From Pseudo-nitzschia pungens (taxonomy: Eukaryota; Bacillariophyta; Bacillariophyceae; Bacillariales; Bacillariaceae): 64,000 nucleotides of DNA. Below the pieces are notes generated by a model. It was not told the DNA's origin, searched no databases, and worked only from the letters and a program-made list of their open reading frames with translations. A program made the position numbers and the translations under genes. The stretch spans positions 4,084,501 through 4,148,500 of the forward strand of contig CM074760.1 of NCBI GenBank assembly GCA_037355855.1, given 5' to 3'. Shown here in pieces: positions 61,691-64,000 of this stretch (positions are counted from its first letter, which is position 1; every line of letters begins with the position of its first letter).

Positions 61691-64000
61691 TGTATCAAAG
61701 ACCTGGTATTAGTGCCGTGCGCCAAAATACAGTCACGAGCGCACACGGGACTGGATTAAGGATAAGGATAAAAACAATCGGCGAGTCGACAGAATCGCTG
61801 ATTCGGAGGGCTCTTAGAACTGTAGCAAATAGACTAATCAATAGAGCTCACAATTTGCATATCACTACTATTTTAATCACTAGTAGACCCGGGGTATGGC
61901 ATGATTTTAAAATCAAGCTGAGCGCTGATGACCATGAGCAGAAAGGACCGATCGGACCAGGGACCAACGGATCCGAAAGACTGCCAAAAATGGAGGCGCA
62001 GAGAAGCAAAAACAGGGAGAAGGATATCCAGTGTCTGCAGCACAAGGAAGACCGACCCCAGCAACTGTTGGCGCCCAAAGAAGGGAGCAACAGCAGCAAC
62101 AGAGACACCTAAGTACCTAAACAGGACCATGGTCGACAACAGGAAATAATCGAAAAACACGAAAACATGTGCCGAAAAAGTGACACATAAATCAGTGAGT
62201 GGACTAATTGGACCAACACTGAGTGGATGGACAGACCGCAGGCGGATGCCAACCAAAACCGAAATATACGGATATCCGGAAAGGTATATAACCAAATACC
62301 CAAACACCACTAATCCCACGGGATACGGGAAGTGGGACCGGCCCGGTGACAGCTTAAGAAAGAAGCAACGCCGGAGAACCACGGGAATCGAATCCCACGA
62401 AATAAAAACAGAAACAACTCCGGGGAACCACAGGATTCCCGTGAGCTAAAGAGAGAAACAACTCCCACCACTGAACAGACCAGGGGGAAAATCAGTTATA
62501 ACACGAGTTATCGCGAGAGCAACTTAATCTAGAACTGAAAACTGGAAGAACTGGAGCAATCATTCTTGCCCAGTTCAGCTCAAAGCAACAAGATAACAGA
62601 AATAGTGTAACTAAAATAACTTATTAGACAACTGATTAACCCACCATGGCGACCAAAGGAACCAAACTGAAACCTTTCAACATCACACGGGAGGACTGGC
62701 CGGAAGACGCCACCGCCGTAAAGATGAATGTAGACAGCGAACAAGGCGGAATCGCATTCAGCGACTACCTGAAGGTTCTCAATGGTACTGAAAGACCAGA
62801 ACTCTTCCTTATCTGGAAGAGAGACTTTGACCAGAAAATTGCTGGCAATGACAAACTCCACGGAGACCAGAAACTGGACGTTTTACAGAGAATCCTCTCT
62901 AATGAAGCACTCGCACTTGTCCAGCGAACGCTCGCTCGGACCTACTTGGCCGAACCCACCCACAAGGTCCATCACACCAGACGCGTACAGAAAAAGATCC
63001 AGGAAATCGAGCAAAGGGACCAAGCAAACATACTACTATCAATGGGGCAAGACGCCACCGAAACTCCCACGGGAGCCTCCAAGGAGACGGCAAAGGAGAA
63101 ATCTCCAAACGCCGACAAAACCGACACAGCCACGGCGAGATCGGACAAAGAATCGGAGACCGACAACCTCGAGTCTCCAATCCCAAAGAAAAAGGTCGCA
63201 AGCGCCCTCACCCAGTACTACCAATCCCAGGAGTACAGGAAGGATATCATGGAGGAATGCATGCATGTCCTCAAGCTCAAAATCTTTGGCAATGACCAAA
63301 ACGGCAAGCACTCTTATATCGTCCTCCGATGATTCATGCGAGGCATGCGCGTGGACCTCAAACATGGCATCAGAGCCTGGGCCAATCGAATGGCCGAACT
63401 CCAAAGCTATCTCCCAGAATGCCTCTGGGAATGTGGCAGTGACCAAATGGAAACACCAAGAAGTTTCACCCAAGGAGAATTGAAGGAAATCTTGGATTCC
63501 AACATGACCCACTCCCAACGCGAGAAGCTGGAACACATTGGATGGGACCTCTACACCCAATCCTTTAACACCACCATCGACAAGCTCGAAAACCTGGAAA
63601 TCACCATCCGGAAGGAAGCAATAATGCAACAACGCATCACTGACCTCGAAAAGCAGACCGGCGTCACCAAGAAGACCCCCAAGGCCGCATCTGGGGGAGG
63701 ACACCACGGGAAGTCCCCTGGCAAAAAGAAGCGACCTGTGGACAACAGCAACAAACAGCTATGCAAGACCTGTGGCAAGGTCCATGCCAGCAAATGCTGG
63801 AAACTACCCGGTGGTCCCCACAAGAAGGGGAAGTTTGACCGGGAAACCATCAACCTGCTCAAGGAGCACTTTGTGGCAAAAGAACAAGACTCAGACACTG
63901 AGCAACACTCCAAACCCCACAAGGGAAGGAACCTATCGAACCACGAGTACTCTTATGTACTGGCCACGGCCCAAGCTGACCACGACGTCTCTGATGACGA
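61691..64000 (+). mobile_element. Second Gypsy family, another copy, runs off the right edge
   Basis: Begins near TGTATCAAAGACC at 61691, with 955 bp of LTR/leader homologous to 41860-42800, then gag to the window end. It lies head-to-head with the copy at 35256-42800, with LINEs between. Confidence 0.75.
62646..64000 (+). pseudogene. Gag of the second Gypsy family, one stop, 3' end outside
   Basis: Starts at the ATG at 62646 in good context (CCACCATGG). It runs SEQGGIAFSDYLKVLNG, KRDFDQKIAGNDKL, a Lys/Glu/Thr-rich linker and EECMHVLKLKIFGND, then TGA at 63330-63332 where the other copy has AGA, and continues in the same frame: YLPECLWECGSDQ, LEHIGWDLYTQSFNTTIDKL, zinc knuckle CKTCGKVHASKCW (about 63760) and LNHEYSYVLATAQAD-like sequence to the edge. 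Only this one lesion is visible. Confidence 0.8.

Noticed and set aside
58619..61746. Very long minus-strand frames (987 and 1531 codons) as giant repetitive proteins
   Set aside because: They are the 117-bp array read in different frames; three frames are open at once, which points to a stop-poor repeat. Start codons and unique domains are missing.

Overview
The window looks like nuclear DNA of a diatom, probably a raphid pennate; this is an inference. The grounds are spliced genes with short GT-AG introns (87-142 bp), a KDPG aldolase with a mitochondrion-type presequence, a DUF4336 protein of the kind common in stramenopile algae, Copia and Gypsy elements resembling the CoDi/GyDi groups described in diatoms, and a mariner transposase of the plant/protist type. 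No rRNA, tRNA or CRISPR was seen.

Host genes lie only in the first 12 kb. A minus-strand gene of unknown function runs off the left edge (1-729). A KDPG aldolase (7367-8128, +) and a three-exon RraA/HMG-aldolase-like protein (9460-10548, +) both start with presequence-like N-termini. A three-exon DUF4336 protein (10718-11986, -) converges on the RraA-like gene. Between the first two genes sit a dead 3.8-kb mariner element (1986-5794) and Stowaway-like MITEs with the same terminal repeats, one nested inside another, plus an unrelated fold-back sequence.

From 12.2 kb to the right edge almost everything is nested retrotransposon. (1) A full-length Copia element (12228-18522, -) has both LTRs, a 5-bp target duplication and a 1652-codon Pol frame; a MITE sits in its 3' LTR. 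(2) A decayed Copia (18716-23052, -). (3) A 5' fragment of a Gypsy element (23053-24228, +). (4) A complete Gypsy of the same family in reverse (24229-35255), broken by a solo LTR, a non-autonomous non-LTR element and a 5'-truncated LINE. (5) A second, decayed Gypsy family (35256-42800, -), broken by two solo LTRs and by a very young 3.2-kb element that carries two LTRs and gag but no pol (36421-39667). (6) LINE copies: one truncated (42809-45980) and one essentially full-length (45986-about 61440, -), whose 5' end is an array of about 32 copies of a 117-bp unit and whose RT/RNase H region is interrupted by the second non-autonomous element. (7) The start of another copy of the second Gypsy family (61691-64000, +).

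The parts appear to interact. The gag-only element shares its leader, its gag and its LTR tips with the autonomous Gypsy, so it may move in trans. The non-autonomous non-LTR elements share the LINE's 3'-terminal hairpins, so they may be copied by the LINE's reverse transcriptase. The Stowaway-like MITEs share the mariner ends and, in one case, its 3' interior. Many inactivating changes look like C-to-T transitions, especially CGA to TGA.
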